64,000 nucleotides of DNA from NCBI GenBank assembly GCA_027486835.1, contig JAIXOJ010000216.1, positions 41,173 through 105,172 on the forward strand. Direction: 5' to 3'. A program made the translations under genes and the position numbers. The DNA is from Chitinophagaceae bacterium (GTDB lineage Bacteria; Bacteroidota; Bacteroidia; Chitinophagales; Chitinophagaceae). Under the pieces are notes generated by a model that ran no database searches, was not told the origin of the DNA, and saw only the letters and a list, made by a program, of their open reading frames with translations. Positions 18,059 to 27,938 of this stretch are shown here, piece by piece (position 1 is the stretch's first letter; each line of letters opens with the position of its first letter).

Positions 18059-18104
18059 AAAGGGGTACACGCATTCTTTCGCCAAAAGGAATGGTGTACC
18101 CTTT
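18059..18104 (+). terminator. Probable terminator after dxs
   Basis: AAAGGGGTACACGCATTC pairs with GGAATGGTGTACCCTTT, with two single-base bulges, 30 bases after the dxs stop, and ends in CTTTGTTATT. Confidence 0.6.
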
Positions 18105-18142
18105 GTTATTGGTGCTTTCTTTACTTCAATAATGATTGTAGC

Positions 18143-18781
18143 TTGACTTTCCCAAATCATTACCAAACGTTGCAGGTAGCCCCTACTGCAACAATGGAGG
18201 AAATAAAAAAAGCCTACCGTAAACTCGCCTTACGCTTTCATCCCGACAAAGCGGGCAGCGATGAATCTACCCTTGCTGCTTTTAGAGCCATCAAATCAGC
18301 TTATGATGTATTGATAAACAGCAAATCCAGACAAGCATATCACGCTAAATATTTTTACCACACCACCCCTCCTAAACCAACACTTACTGCCAATGAATTG
18401 GCAGATAAAGCCAAAGCATTAGCTGCTTTTGTTCGTTTGCTCGATCCCTTTAGAATAGACTATGATTTGTTGACGCTTGAAATAGCGCAAATTGTAAATC
18501 CGGAGGCTGTACGAATCTTTAAAAACACCAAAGAATTATTTCTAATCGAGGGTACTATCAATTCTATATTGGCATGTTTAGCATTGATGCCATATAAAAT
18601 TGGAATTCCCTTTCATGCAATGCTATTATCCATTTCCGAAAACCATGCGATGTTGCTTATTTCCACCAAGTTACAATTGAAAAAACAGCAGCGTATTGAT
18701 TGGTGGCAGCGTAAAAAGCCATTATTAGCCCTAGTTGTGGCATTGCTGATTTGCTTGCTGATGTATTGGGCAGCTAAATAA
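18143..18781 (+). CDS. J-domain protein with C-terminal membrane anchor
   Basis: A 212-residue protein. Seen: an N-terminal J-domain (residues 5-66) with YRKLALRFHPDKAG, where HPD (33-35) is the motif that stimulates DnaK ATPase. A 120-residue region without a known family follows, then a C-terminal transmembrane helix (LLALVVALLICLLMYWAAK). The glycine-rich and zinc-finger parts of DnaJ are absent, so it is a type III J-protein that probably recruits DnaK to the membrane. The only plausible start is TTG at 18143, since the ATG upstream is closed by TGA in another frame. Confidence 0.85.
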   Translation: MTFPNHYQTLQVAPTATMEEIKKAYRKLALRFHPDKAGSDESTLAAFRAIKSAYDVLINSKSRQAYHAKYFYHTTPPKPTLTANELADKAKALAAFVRLLDPFRIDYDLLTLEIAQIVNPEAVRIFKNTKELFLIEGTINSILACLALMPYKIGIPFHAMLLSISENHAMLLISTKLQLKKQQRIDWWQRKKPLLALVVALLICLLMYWAAK

Positions 18782-19056
18782 ATCCTTCTTAGGGAATCTG
18801 TGTTTTAATCAGACTATTTATCATTTGTGGAGTATTGCTTGTGAAGTAACTTGAAAGAATGCCGCATTTTTTGCTTTTGCATCGGTTTTTTGCTTTAGTT
18901 ATTTAGCACTTGTTGCTAGGATGTATAAAAAAATGCCTTTTGCTTCAATGATTACTTCAAAGAATTAAAAAGGCAAATAATAAAAACAGTGCGAAATACA
19001 TAATTTATCTAACGCTATTATTAGCGTACAAATAAAAAAGGAGTGGGATAACTCCC

Positions 19057-19305
19057 TTAGTTCTTGTTGAAAATAAATACAAATGGCTTGATGTTATTTT
19101 CCCTGATTGTTTTTTGGATGAGGTGTGGTTTGGAAAGAATTTTATATCGATTTAAATCAATTATCTCATTAACTAAGCAGAACGTCCTTAGATTCTCAAC
19201 GGTGTACAGGATTTTTTCTAAAATCTCTACTTCCTTTTGCATGGCAGAAGGCGTTTCTAATTTCAATTTGGTAAGTACAAGCAAATCTCTGTTTACATTT
19301 TTCAT
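19057..19305 (-). CDS. Small hypothetical protein
   Basis: An 82-residue helical product (MKNVNRDLLVLTKLKLETPS; EVEILEKILYTVENLRTF) with a plausible ATG and about 250-bp empty flanks on both sides. I know no family. The charged, amphipathic composition and isolated position make it possible but not certain to be a gene. Confidence 0.4.
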   Translation of the reverse strand: MKNVNRDLLVLTKLKLETPSAMQKEVEILEKILYTVENLRTFCLVNEIIDLNRYKILSKPHLIQKTIRENNIKPFVFIFNKN

Positions 19306-19383
19306 GGCAATAAGAGTGGGGTAAAGCTTTTTTTAAAATTCCATTTTATTAATCATTGGTGCCAATTCTTTTAGGACACATAC

Positions 19384-19435
19384 ACTGTTTCTTGTAAGAG
19401 GAGGATTTAGAAAAAACCTTACAAGAAGAAACAGT
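19384..19435. repeat. Long imperfect hairpin
   Basis: ACTGTTTCTTGTAAG (19384-19398) pairs over 15 bp with CTTACAAG-AAG-AAACAGT (19418-19435) with a 3-base bulge and a 19-base loop. It lies between the small hypothetical gene and the glycosyltransferase, about 140 bp before the latter's start. Confidence 0.6.
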
Positions 19436-19573
19436 GATTGAAAAAGTTAGTAAAACCAAAACTGTGAAAAATAGTTGTGATACTACACCTTTGTAAGTAT
19501 TATTCATTTGGAATGAGTTAGGCAATGAAAATAATACGCATCATCATTCGTGAATTGTCATACAGCAACGTTT

Positions 19574-20668
19574 ATGCAAAAATTTAACAACAAAGTCGTT
19601 TTATTATCCCCCTTAGATTGGGGTTTAGGTCATACGACCCGTTGCATAGCAATCATCAGGCTATTGATAGACAAGGGGAATACTGTTTTAGTTGCATGCA
19701 ACCATACGCAAAAAACAATATTAACAGACGAATTTCCTCAATTAGAATTTTTCCCCCTTGAGGGGTATAATATTGTTTATAGCAAAAACAAGAAAGTACT
19801 TCCACTAAAATTGCTGATACAATTGCCCAAGCTTCTATCTGCGATAATAAACGAACATCTTTGGTTACGAAAGATGGTAAAACATCAAAAGATCGATATC
19901 ATCATTAGCGATAATCGTTTTGGATTTTATAGCAAGCGAATTCCCTGTGTTTTTATTACGCACCAATTGACCATAAAAGCACCGTTTAATTGGATAGAAT
20001 CGCTGCTTAGGCGCATTAATTATTCTTTTATTAATCGGTTTGCTGCTTGCTGGGTGCCTGATTTTGAAGGCACACAAAACATAGCTGGCACGCTTTCTCA
20101 TCCTAAAAGATTGCCCCTTATACCCACTCAATATATTGGCCCCTTAACCCGATTTACGCCTCTCTCTGTAAATAATGAAAGCACTACTTACGATTGTTGC
20201 ATCATTATTTCTGGACCAGAACCACAAAGGTCTTTGCTTGAAAAGATTTTATTAGCGCAATTGCCGCATGTAGATAAGCGATTTTTATTAGTAAGAGGTG
20301 TGCTTCATCATCAGGCACCAGCAATCATTTCCCCAACCAATACCACCATAGTGCCCCACCTCAAAGGACAGGCATTGAACCAGGCTATCCACCAATCTGC
20401 GATGATTATCACCAGAAGCGGCTATACTTCTGTAATGGAATTATTGGCACTGCAAAAGAAAATGATCGTGATTCCTACCCCTGGGCAAACCGAACAAGAA
20501 TACCTAGCCCAACTGTTGACTGAGCGCAAATGGGCTATTGGTATGGAGCAAACTTCTTTTCAGTTATCCGAAGCAATGGACATGGCCACTGATTTTCCAT
20601 TTCAACTTCCCTTGTTGGCCAAGGATTACTTATCAGACATTATTGACCAAACTTTTGCCAAGCTCTAG
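19574..20668 (+). CDS. Glycosyltransferase of the MurG/GT28-like GT-B fold
   Basis: A 364-residue protein starting at ATG 19574 (MQKFNNKVVLL). Seen: the N-terminal nucleotide-sugar fold opener LSPLDWGLGHTTRC, and a C-terminal GT28-type half with VPHLKGQALNQAIHQSAMII, TRSGYTSVMELLALQKKMIV and IPTPGQTEQEYLAQ. The last three correspond to the donor-binding loop of MurG-like enzymes. Known: this family is common in Bacteroidota as a cytosolic or membrane-peripheral glycosyltransferase. Donor and acceptor are unknown. It is convergent with murF-alr, 16 bp apart. Confidence 0.8.
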   Translation: MQKFNNKVVLLSPLDWGLGHTTRCIAIIRLLIDKGNTVLVACNHTQKTILTDEFPQLEFFPLEGYNIVYSKNKKVLPLKLLIQLPKLLSAIINEHLWLRKMVKHQKIDIIISDNRFGFYSKRIPCVFITHQLTIKAPFNWIESLLRRINYSFINRFAACWVPDFEGTQNIAGTLSHPKRLPLIPTQYIGPLTRFTPLSVNNESTTYDCCIIISGPEPQRSLLEKILLAQLPHVDKRFLLVRGVLHHQAPAIISPTNTTIVPHLKGQALNQAIHQSAMIITRSGYTSVMELLALQKKMIVIPTPGQTEQEYLAQLLTERKWAIGMEQTSFQLSEAMDMATDFPFQLPLLAKDYLSDIIDQTFAKL

Positions 20669-20684
20669 CAAAGCTTAGATGCAT

Positions 20685-23177
20685 TTATTCCTCTACATAC
20701 ACGCGTTTTACGCGCTGGCTAATGCTGGTCATTATTTCGTAGGGGATGGTTTCTGCCCATACTGCCACATCTTTTATTTGCACATTACTTCCGAAAAGCT
20801 CCACGGTATCTCCTTCTTTGGCACTGGGGATGTCGGTAATATCTACCATCATCATGTCCATACACACACTTCCCACAACTGGTGCAAGCTGGCCATGAAT
20901 CCAAACCTTGCCCACACCGTTTCCTAATTTTCTGGAGTAGCCATCTGCATACCCTATACGCAGGGTGGCAATGGTGCTTTCTCTTGTTAGTTTGCCTCTA
21001 CGGCTATACCCAATGGTTTCATTTGCAGCTACCTTTCTTATTTGGGCAATGGTTGTTTTGAGGGTGGCCACTGTGTGCAATTGGAATTGTGGATTGTCCG
21101 CCTCTAATGCACTATCAACACCGTACAACCCAATGCCGAGCCTTACCATTTGATACTGCAAATAAGGATGCCTAAAAATGCCCGAGGAGTTGGCAATGTG
21201 TGTGATAAAGGGATAAGAAATATATTGTTTTAAAATGCCCACGGCTTCATCAAACAAGGCAGCTTGGTGGCGGGTAAAAGCGTCATGCTCTGCCGATTCG
21301 CTGCCCACTAAATGGCTAAAGACCGTTTGGATATTCATGGTGTTGTGCTGCAGTATGTGCCGGCCTAATGCCTCCATTTCGTGGGGTTCAAAACCGAGGC
21401 GGTTCATTCCTGTGTTTAATTTTATATGCACTGGATAATGTACCACGCCTTGGTTGAGCAAGTATTCATGAAACGCTTGGTAAATGGGGAACGAAAATAT
21501 TTCTGGCTCCAGCCGATGTTCTAGCAGTACACTAAATGCTGCGGCATCTACATTCATCACCATTATTGGCAGTTGAATGTCGCCCTGCCTCAGCTCCACC
21601 CCTTCATCGGCATAAGCAACAGCGAGATAATCAACTTTGTAAAACTGCATAAGCCGTGCAATTTCCACGCTGCCGCTTCCATAACTAAAGGCTTTTACCA
21701 TTGCCATCAACTTTGTTTGGGGCTTGAGGCATTGTTGGTACTGCTTTAGGTTGTGGACCATTGCCGTAAGGTTTATTTCCAATACCGTTTGATGTACTTT
21801 TTGCACCAACCATTCATTGATGCGTTCAAATGAGAATACTCGAGCGCCTTTTAGTAAGATGTATTCTCGGTTAAACAGATGCAGGGGTACGGGCTTTCTG
21901 GCAAACTGCTGTAGAAAAACATTGGTGGAGGCATAGAAACTGGTTTTGGCTACTGCACTTTTAAACAATGATTTATGCTTGGTTATTTGTTCGCCAATGC
22001 CGATGAGCTGGTGCACATTTCTTTGTTCTAACTCCGTTGCTACAAATTGATATAGCTCGGTTTGGTGCATTCCCGTTTGTAATATATCTGACAAGATAAC
22101 CGTCATGGGGTTATTTCCCGCTTGCTGGTGTAGGTAATCTAATGCAAGACTTAGGGAAGACAAATCTGTGCTATAGCTATCATTGAGTACATGGCAATTA
22201 TTAACGGCCTTGTTCAATTCGAGGCGCATTTCCAAATGGCGAAGTTGCATGAGCCGCTCTTGGATGGTAGGCAAATCGATATCTAATACCAGCATTACGC
22301 ACAGGCAAGTCATGCAATTATCAATGGAAGCATTGTCCGTAAAAGGCACAATAATTTGATGGGGCTCTTCCTGAAAAAGAAAGGAAACGATGGTGTTAGG
22401 CCCCTCATATATTTCTCCGGTTATGTACACATCTGCATAATCGTACTCCCTTCCCCAAGAAAAAAGCATTAGTTGGTCATGAAAAAGCGTGTGTTTGTTG
22501 GCATCAATGTCTAAATATTCTGCTACATGATCTTCACAATAAATCAAAAACTGGCAGAGGGGAAACAACTGTAGCTTCTCCAATAGTTTCTCCTTGTTAT
22601 CTACAAAGCCTTCTTTATGTGCTTCGCCAATATTGGTAAGAATGCCGATGGTGGGCTGGATAATGGCCGTAAGCAAGGGCATTTCTTTGCTAGTAGATAT
22701 GCCCGCTTCAAAAATGCCGAGGGTGTGGGTAGGCTTCATTTGCCATACACTTAATGGCACCCCAATTTGAGAATTATAACTTCTTGGGCTTCTTACGATA
22801 TTAAATTCTGGGCTTAACAATTGGTATAGCCATTCTTTTACGACGGTTTTGCCATTGCTACCCGTAATACCAATTACGGGATAATCAAACTGCGCCCTAT
22901 GCGTTGCTGCTAATGTTTGCAAAGCCGTAAGCACATCTCTTACCACTAAAAAATGCGCCTCTGGATATAGCGAAGAGTGTATGTTGCGATTGACCACAAA
23001 ATAGCGCACCCCTTTTTCATAAGCCTCGGCAATATATTGGTGTCCATCTCGCCTTGGACCCGACAATGCGAAAAACAAAGAGGACTTAGGAAAAATAATT
23101 TTTCTACTGTCTATAATAATGTGTTCAATCGAGTGGGGTATGTTTACGATGTTTTCAGCGTCCATAATGCATTGCAA
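20685..23177 (-). CDS. Bifunctional MurF / alanine racemase
   Basis: An 830-residue fusion that makes both the D-alanine and the UDP-MurNAc-pentapeptide for peptidoglycan. MurF half (about 1-460): P-loop TGSNGKT (105-111) and NDSYSTDLSS (332-341), the ligase substrate loop. Alr half (about 465-830): PLP lysine in MVKAFSYGSG (Lys495), HIKLNTGMNRLG near 585, catalytic Tyr724 in TIGYSRRGK, and VCMDMMMVD near 775. Known: this fusion is typical of Bacteroidota. The start is MQCIMDAENI, or the second Met four codons in. No sign of frameshift. Confidence 0.95.
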   Translation of the reverse strand: MQCIMDAENIVNIPHSIEHIIIDSRKIIFPKSSLFFALSGPRRDGHQYIAEAYEKGVRYFVVNRNIHSSLYPEAHFLVVRDVLTALQTLAATHRAQFDYPVIGITGSNGKTVVKEWLYQLLSPEFNIVRSPRSYNSQIGVPLSVWQMKPTHTLGIFEAGISTSKEMPLLTAIIQPTIGILTNIGEAHKEGFVDNKEKLLEKLQLFPLCQFLIYCEDHVAEYLDIDANKHTLFHDQLMLFSWGREYDYADVYITGEIYEGPNTIVSFLFQEEPHQIIVPFTDNASIDNCMTCLCVMLVLDIDLPTIQERLMQLRHLEMRLELNKAVNNCHVLNDSYSTDLSSLSLALDYLHQQAGNNPMTVILSDILQTGMHQTELYQFVATELEQRNVHQLIGIGEQITKHKSLFKSAVAKTSFYASTNVFLQQFARKPVPLHLFNREYILLKGARVFSFERINEWLVQKVHQTVLEINLTAMVHNLKQYQQCLKPQTKLMAMVKAFSYGSGSVEIARLMQFYKVDYLAVAYADEGVELRQGDIQLPIMVMNVDAAAFSVLLEHRLEPEIFSFPIYQAFHEYLLNQGVVHYPVHIKLNTGMNRLGFEPHEMEALGRHILQHNTMNIQTVFSHLVGSESAEHDAFTRHQAALFDEAVGILKQYISYPFITHIANSSGIFRHPYLQYQMVRLGIGLYGVDSALEADNPQFQLHTVATLKTTIAQIRKVAANETIGYSRRGKLTRESTIATLRIGYADGYSRKLGNGVGKVWIHGQLAPVVGSVCMDMMMVDITDIPSAKEGDTVELFGSNVQIKDVAVWAETIPYEIMTSISQRVKRVYVEE

Positions 23178-23819
23178 TGATTTGTCCTCAGGAATCTAAG
23201 AGGGGAATGAGATTTTGTTTACTTGTAAAAAAATGGGTTTGTGGTGTTTAAATAATGCCGGCATTTTTTACCAGCATTTCAAAGCAAATCAAGAAAAAAG
23301 GAACAAAGAGGTGGGTCTAATGTATGCCCAACAACAGAGGAGTATCTACTAGTGGTTTGGGCAAATGGGGCGTCCAAGTGTGTAAATCAGCAAGGCATTT
23401 AGCCCACTGATGCGTATATTTTACACAGGAATGGTTACCTGTACTTGCCAACTTGATGTATAACATTTGCTATTTTTTTAAAAACTAAAGTGCTGTGAAA
23501 ATAAGCAACTGAAACCAAGCTTTGGGCTATCGCACTAAAGTTCTAAAAAACGAAAAAGGCTGCGGATAGTTGTACACATTTTTGGAAGGAGCGTAGGTGG
23601 GTTTACAACAAGGCCACACTATTGGGTTAACGGTGATGGAATGGTGGTGTTTCAATGCAATTATTATTAAGCGCGAGGGCTTTATTTCTATTTAGAGGTG
23701 AGGAGCTGTGTTTCTACGAGTAGTTGGTGTATTTGTGTTGATTAATGGCTTCTGGTGTATTAAAAAAACAAAGCCAACCTTTTTTACTGGTTGGCTTTGA
23801 TGGGTGGGGGTTATCTTTT
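23178..23819. other. Long intergenic region, no gene seen
   Basis: Between the murF-alr start and the next gene I find no ORF, RNA gene or clear repeat, only the terminator at 23770-23798. The 5' part should hold the murF-alr promoter. Confidence 0.55.
23770..23798 (-). terminator. Rho-independent terminator
   Basis: AAAGCCAACC and GGTTGGCTTT form a perfect 10-bp stem. Read on the minus strand it is followed by GTTTTTTTA, a canonical U-tract, 22 bases past the stop of the gene at 23820. Confidence 0.9.
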
Positions 23820-25511
23820 TTACTCTTTTATCAAGGGTTGTTGCCACTGTTTTTTGGCTGATTTTACCAGAACCTGATAACTGCCCTTGGCGAGGGTATT
23901 GATGGCGATGGTTAATTGGTTTTGTCCAGCTTTGAGGGTGATGGACTGTTGTTGCACTATTTGGCCTGCGGAGTTGATGATGTATAGCACCGCTTTTTCG
24001 CTTTGCTCTGCACCGAGTTGTAAGGTGAAGGATGCTTTTGCAGGATTGGGTTTAATGGAGATTAGTGGGGAGTGGTTTGTGGTTAGTGAAACTGATACGA
24101 CCTTGCTGTATTCAAAGCTGCCGTCTTTGTCTATCATTTTTAATCTAAAAAAAGTCAGACCACCATCCCCGCCCCCATCCCCTGAAGGGGGGTTAAGGAA
24201 ATAGGGAACATCGAAAGCATAACTATTTGCCCCTGTGCCTACTGCTTTTACGGAGCCTTTGGGGGTGAATGTTTTGCCATCCTTGCTTTGTTCTACTATA
24301 AAGTGGCTGGCATTTACCTCGTTGGTGGTTTGCCAAGTGGTTTTTATTTGGTTGGTTTCGGTGGTGCGGGCGGTGAAGGTGGTGAGGGTGACAGGGGTGG
24401 TGGTATTTCCATATTTGGCTACATAGTTTTTATTACTGCTATTCATAAAATAACCTGCCACAATAAGATCACCGCTTGAATTTTTGACCATACTTGATAT
24501 AGTACCATTAAAAGGGGACAAACCCCAACCTCCAACCGAAGACCATACGTTTCCATTCCAATTAGATACATAATTATTGCTACCGTCATAAAGATTTCCA
24601 CTCGCATACAAATGACCAAGCGTATCTAGGAGTATGCTAGAAATACTCCCATTGAATGGGAAGGCATTTTTTCCGCTGCCTACCTCGCTCCAAGTATTTC
24701 CATCCCATTTTGCTACATACTGCGACAAACTACTGTTTTTAAAATCACCGCCTGCATAGAGATTGCCACTCGCATCTGTTGTAAGAATATAAAAAGCATC
24801 ATTGAATGTCGAATTATTGTTGCCGCCTACCTCGCTCCAAGTAGTTCCGTTCCATTTTGCTACGTATCGCATACCATTGTCGTTTGTAAAATAGCCTGCT
24901 CCATACAAATTTCCGTTTGCATCAAAGGTTAGGGTACCAATCCAATCATTGAAAGTAGAAGCATTTGTGCCACCAACCTCGCTCCAAGCATTTCCGTCCC
25001 ATTTTGCAACATAGTTTTTACCATTGCCGTTAGTTAATCTTCCCGCAGCGTAAAGATTGCCGCTTGCATCAGTGGTTAGGCAAAAAATCCAACTAATATT
25101 GTTTAAAGTAAGAGCATTCGAACCAACTACCTCGCTCCAACTGCTGCCGTTCCATTTTGCTACATACAATCTACCGCTATCATTTTTAAAATTTCCAACA
25201 GTATACAGATTGCCGCTTGCATCGATAGTCATGCATCTAATACTACCATTAAACTTGGAAACATTCGTGCCACCAAGCTCGCTCCATGTGTTTCCGTTCC
25301 ATTTTGCAACATAAAACTTACCGTTACCATTTGTAAAACCTCCAGCTGCATATAGATTTCCGCTTTTATCAGAGATAAGGTGATTGATGCTACCATTGAA
25401 TATGGATACACCTGCCCCCCCCAACTCACTCCACTGACCCTTTACAGGATTCATAACTACACAACACAAGGCCATCAAGCCCACAATAACCTGGGTAATT
25501 TTCTTTTTCAT
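23820..25511 (-). CDS. Secreted repeat protein with T9SS type A sorting domain
   Basis: A 563-residue exported protein with a signal peptide (MKKKITQVIVGLMALCCVVM). Seen: about seven imperfect 48-residue repeats (YVAKWNGNTWSEVGG, FNGSI-type turn, DASGNLYAAGNF) spanning residues 25-370, probably a beta-propeller. An about 100-residue linker domain (FTARTTETNQIKTTWQTTNE) follows, and the C-terminus reads SIKPNPAKASFTLQL, then YQVLVKSAKKQWQQPLIK. Known: that C-terminus is the T9SS type A sorting signal. I infer cell-surface or secreted delivery; ligand unknown. Terminator at 23770-23798. Confidence 0.9.
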   Translation of the reverse strand: MKKKITQVIVGLMALCCVVMNPVKGQWSELGGAGVSIFNGSINHLISDKSGNLYAAGGFTNGNGKFYVAKWNGNTWSELGGTNVSKFNGSIRCMTIDASGNLYTVGNFKNDSGRLYVAKWNGSSWSEVVGSNALTLNNISWIFCLTTDASGNLYAAGRLTNGNGKNYVAKWDGNAWSEVGGTNASTFNDWIGTLTFDANGNLYGAGYFTNDNGMRYVAKWNGTTWSEVGGNNNSTFNDAFYILTTDASGNLYAGGDFKNSSLSQYVAKWDGNTWSEVGSGKNAFPFNGSISSILLDTLGHLYASGNLYDGSNNYVSNWNGNVWSSVGGWGLSPFNGTISSMVKNSSGDLIVAGYFMNSSNKNYVAKYGNTTTPVTLTTFTARTTETNQIKTTWQTTNEVNASHFIVEQSKDGKTFTPKGSVKAVGTGANSYAFDVPYFLNPPSGDGGGDGGLTFFRLKMIDKDGSFEYSKVVSVSLTTNHSPLISIKPNPAKASFTLQLGAEQSEKAVLYIINSAGQIVQQQSITLKAGQNQLTIAINTLAKGSYQVLVKSAKKQWQQPLIKE

Positions 25512-25932
25512 GATTAGCTATTTTATTTGAAATGCTTTATTTCTATTTTGCGATGAAGAACTTACTTTATTGAGACGATGGATGGCAGCATTAAAGGCAC
25601 TATACATGGAAGTAGTACTGTGCTTTTTAAACTTGATAACTTAAACTTCCTTTTCACAGGGGTTGATTTTGTAGTAAATAAAATGATGCTGCTCGCAAAA
25701 TAATAGTTTACTTAATAACTTGGCTGATAGGGAATCGATTTCTTTGTAATTAAATGGATGCCTTTATAGTTTGGGGGGTGTTTTTTATGTCTGAATAAAG
25801 ATTTTTTGAAAAAAACAATAGCAATTGAACCAATTCATATATTAGCGTCGTTGCTTCGATAAAAAAACAAGAAGGGGCAGCATTTTTTTACTCAAACTTT
25901 AAATTTTATTTTGTAACAGAAAAAACTTTGTT
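25512..25932. other. Divergent intergenic region, no gene seen
   Basis: AT-rich gap upstream of two divergent genes. It should hold both promoters. The segment AATTTTATTTTGTAAC, about 25 bp before the + strand ATG, is close to the Bacteroidota -7 box but misses one consensus base. Confidence 0.4.
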
Positions 25933-26742
25933 ATGGCATCTACAAGTGAAACGGGACATGGCGTAAACGTAGAAAACGGAAAAAAATTGGTGGGTGTTTT
26001 ATCTACCATTGGCAAACAGTATGCACCAGCCAATAAAAAATTGGCTACTACGGAAGTAGAAAAAAAAGTGATAGAATCTAATGGTAAATTGGACGCTGTA
26101 GAAGCACCTGAAAAATTGTTTAATGACGTAAGAACCGAGCGTCAAAATGTGTATGCAGATTTAGACGAAACGGTTGATTTGGTCATCAACAACCTAGAAG
26201 CTTCCGATGGTGTATCCACAAAAACCATTAAATCGGCCAAAGCATTTGGTAAAAAAATTAAAGGAACCAACACTAAGTCTTCTAAAAAAGGTGGCAAGGG
26301 AGGTAAAAAGTCTAGTGCAGACCCTGCAAACCCTGCGGAAACAGACGACTCACCCAATTCCATTAGTACTTCGCAGCAGAGTTACGACATGCGGTTTACC
26401 AATTTTAAAAATTTGGTAGCCTTAGTAAAGGCAGAACCTAATTATGTTACCAACGAACCTGAAGCACAGGTGACTGCTTTGGAAAAGAAAATTGCTACTA
26501 TGGAAGCGGTGAACAAGAAGATGAAGCCGATTGAAGTGACTTATAAAAAGGCTCTTGAAGAGCGGGATATAGCATTGTATTATCCAGAAACGGGTTTGTT
26601 AGATTTAATAAAGAAAGTAAAAAAGGCAGTGGCTGGTTCTAAGGCCATTTCTGATGCAGAGAAGGAGGCGGTGAAAAATTTAAAATTTACAGCACCTTCT
26701 AAAAGAAAATTACATTTCACTTGGCCTAAAGCTAGTGCCTAA
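25933..26742 (+). CDS. Lys-rich hypothetical protein (Bacteroidota TSETGH-type)
   Basis: A 269-residue soluble protein without signal peptide. Seen: it opens MASTSETGHGVNVENGKKLV, a motif I recall from uncharacterised Bacteroidota proteins beginning xxxTSETGHAKNV. Two helical bundles follow, separated by a very basic, glycine-rich linker near residues 105-135 (KKIKGTNTKSSKKGGKGGKK). It ends in KRKLHFTWPKASA. No catalytic motif is visible. The basic linker suggests nucleic-acid contact (inference). A canonical terminator follows, then the 21-bp tandem array. The pairing of array and orphan gene parallels the DUF6261-like gene at 6855, but the array is 3' here. Confidence 0.75.
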   Translation: MASTSETGHGVNVENGKKLVGVLSTIGKQYAPANKKLATTEVEKKVIESNGKLDAVEAPEKLFNDVRTERQNVYADLDETVDLVINNLEASDGVSTKTIKSAKAFGKKIKGTNTKSSKKGGKGGKKSSADPANPAETDDSPNSISTSQQSYDMRFTNFKNLVALVKAEPNYVTNEPEAQVTALEKKIATMEAVNKKMKPIEVTYKKALEERDIALYYPETGLLDLIKKVKKAVAGSKAISDAEKEAVKNLKFTAPSKRKLHFTWPKASA

Positions 26743-26777
26743 AAAAATTATAGTTGGTTTTCATAACCCCACACATT

Positions 26778-26813
26778 AGCCACTCGCTCTTTTGCTGAGT
26801 GGCTTTTTTTATT
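26778..26813 (+). terminator. Rho-independent terminator of the Lys-rich gene
   Basis: AGCCACTC (26778-26785) pairs with GAGTGGCT (26797-26804) and runs into TTTTTTTATTT. It separates the gene at 25933 from the tandem array that starts 25 bp later, so the array is unlikely to be on this mRNA. Confidence 0.92.
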
Positions 26814-26839
26814 TCAACGACTACAAAAGTTAGGGATAC

Positions 26840-27079
26840 CGCCTATTTGGAAATACTTTCCGCTTGTTTGGCTAAACTTTCCGCTTGTTTGGCTAAACTT
26901 TCCGCCTGTTTGGCTAAACTTTCCGCCTGTTTGGCAAAACTTTCCGCTTGTTTGGCTAAACTTTCCGCCTGTTTGGCAAAACTTTCCGCCTGTTTGGCTA
27001 AACATTCAGCTTGTTTGGCAAAACTTTCCGCCTGTTTGGCTAAACATTCAGCTTGTTTGGCAAAACTTTCCGCTTGTTG
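26840..27079. repeat. 21-bp tandem array
   Basis: Ten full 21-bp units (CTTTCCGCYTGTTTGGCWAAA) run from 26856 to 27065, flanked by degenerate partial units at 26840-26855 and 27066-27079. Variation is combinatorial: C or T at position 9, T or A in GGCW, and CTTTCCG or CATTCAG at the unit start. Each unit contains GTTT-GGCW-AAAC, a small hairpin whose only variable base is in the loop. The 21-bp period keeps frames open (LSACLAK repeated on +), but there is no codon-like bias or signal, so I treat it as non-coding. Confidence 0.95.
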
Positions 27080-27099
27080 GTATATAGATACACCTATTA

Positions 27100-27399
27100 T
27101 GGACAGGATTTGAGCATCTATTTTTTGTAGATTCTCATGGTCGTGGGTCTCTACGTTATGTGATTCATTTGCCGTAGGCGCAAAAAAATTATTCTTTGTT
27201 CTGGGATTTTTTTTGATTGCTATGATTGTATGGTTTTATGGTTTTATGGATGGTTAAGCGGGGGAATTGGTGCGTATTTGGGGTGCGTATTTGGGGTGCG
27301 TATTTGCGGCGGGCGCAAGGCACCGCCCCTACGGAGGTTGCGTGATTCATTTGCCGTAGGCTTTTATATTTATTTTGCAACAACCGTTTACCACTGGTG
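27100..27399. repeat. Dispersed repeat cluster (GATTCATTTGCCGTAGGC family)
   Basis: Contains two copies of GATTCATTTGCCGTAGGC (27162-27179 and 27344-27361). The second extends through TTTATATTTATTTTGCAACA to ACCGTTTACCACTGGTG and matches 30113-30167 almost base for base. Also present are TATGGACAGGATTT (near 27099, again near 30009) and three 13-bp units TGCGTATTTGGGG at 27271-27309. No coding frame is convincing. Confidence 0.8.
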
Positions 27400-27938
27400 C
27401 AAGCATGCTACTCTTACCCTCAGCTAAGGTCTTTGCTCTCATTAAATGAAGGAATTAGCCAGTTAGAAATAGAAAATTCCTTAAGACAATATACCATTCG
27501 GATATTGTTTACTAGCAGGGGATGACTTTTGAACAAGTTGCCTAGTGGGAAGAGGATAGCGGATGGCACGATCTCCAAGCTTGCGTTAGCTGAGATAGGG
27601 AAATTCCATTTTTCAAACTAACAAAGCGGCTTGGGTATTTTTATAATAGTTGCTGGAACTAATTTGGTAATTGAAGTGTATTGCTAGCAAGGTTAAATAT
27701 AGCCTGTTAGAAATGGGATATCTCAATCCCTTTTTTATAGTGAAATGCAGTAAGCTAATTTTTTGCACAGCGGAATTATTGAAATGAGAGGTGGCGTTTT
27801 CTTCTCTAGCTAATGTTAAACCACTAACCATTTAAAGAGGGGGGCATTAAAGAAACAAAAGCACAAAAAATTAATCGTAAAAAACTATATTTTTCATTGT
27901 TTTTTCCGCCTATTTATTCAATCTTATAATAGATTTAT
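27400..27938. other. Intergenic region, no gene seen
   Basis: Between the dispersed repeat and the GH16 gene I see no credible ORF. The one open frame (minus, 27613-27831) has no family features. The stretch before 27939 (AAACTATATTTTTCATTG) resembles a -7 box with one mismatch. Confidence 0.4.

Noticed and set aside
26840..27079. CRISPR array
   Set aside because: Units are 21 bp with no unique spacers.
26799..27113. Open frame of repeated LSACLAK on the + strand
   Set aside because: It exists only because the 21-bp unit is a multiple of three. Several frames on both strands are open, there is no signal or domain, and the ends lie in degenerate units.
27613..27831. Minus-strand 72-residue frame
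   Set aside because: Low-complexity, no homologous motif, lies in a repeat-rich gap.
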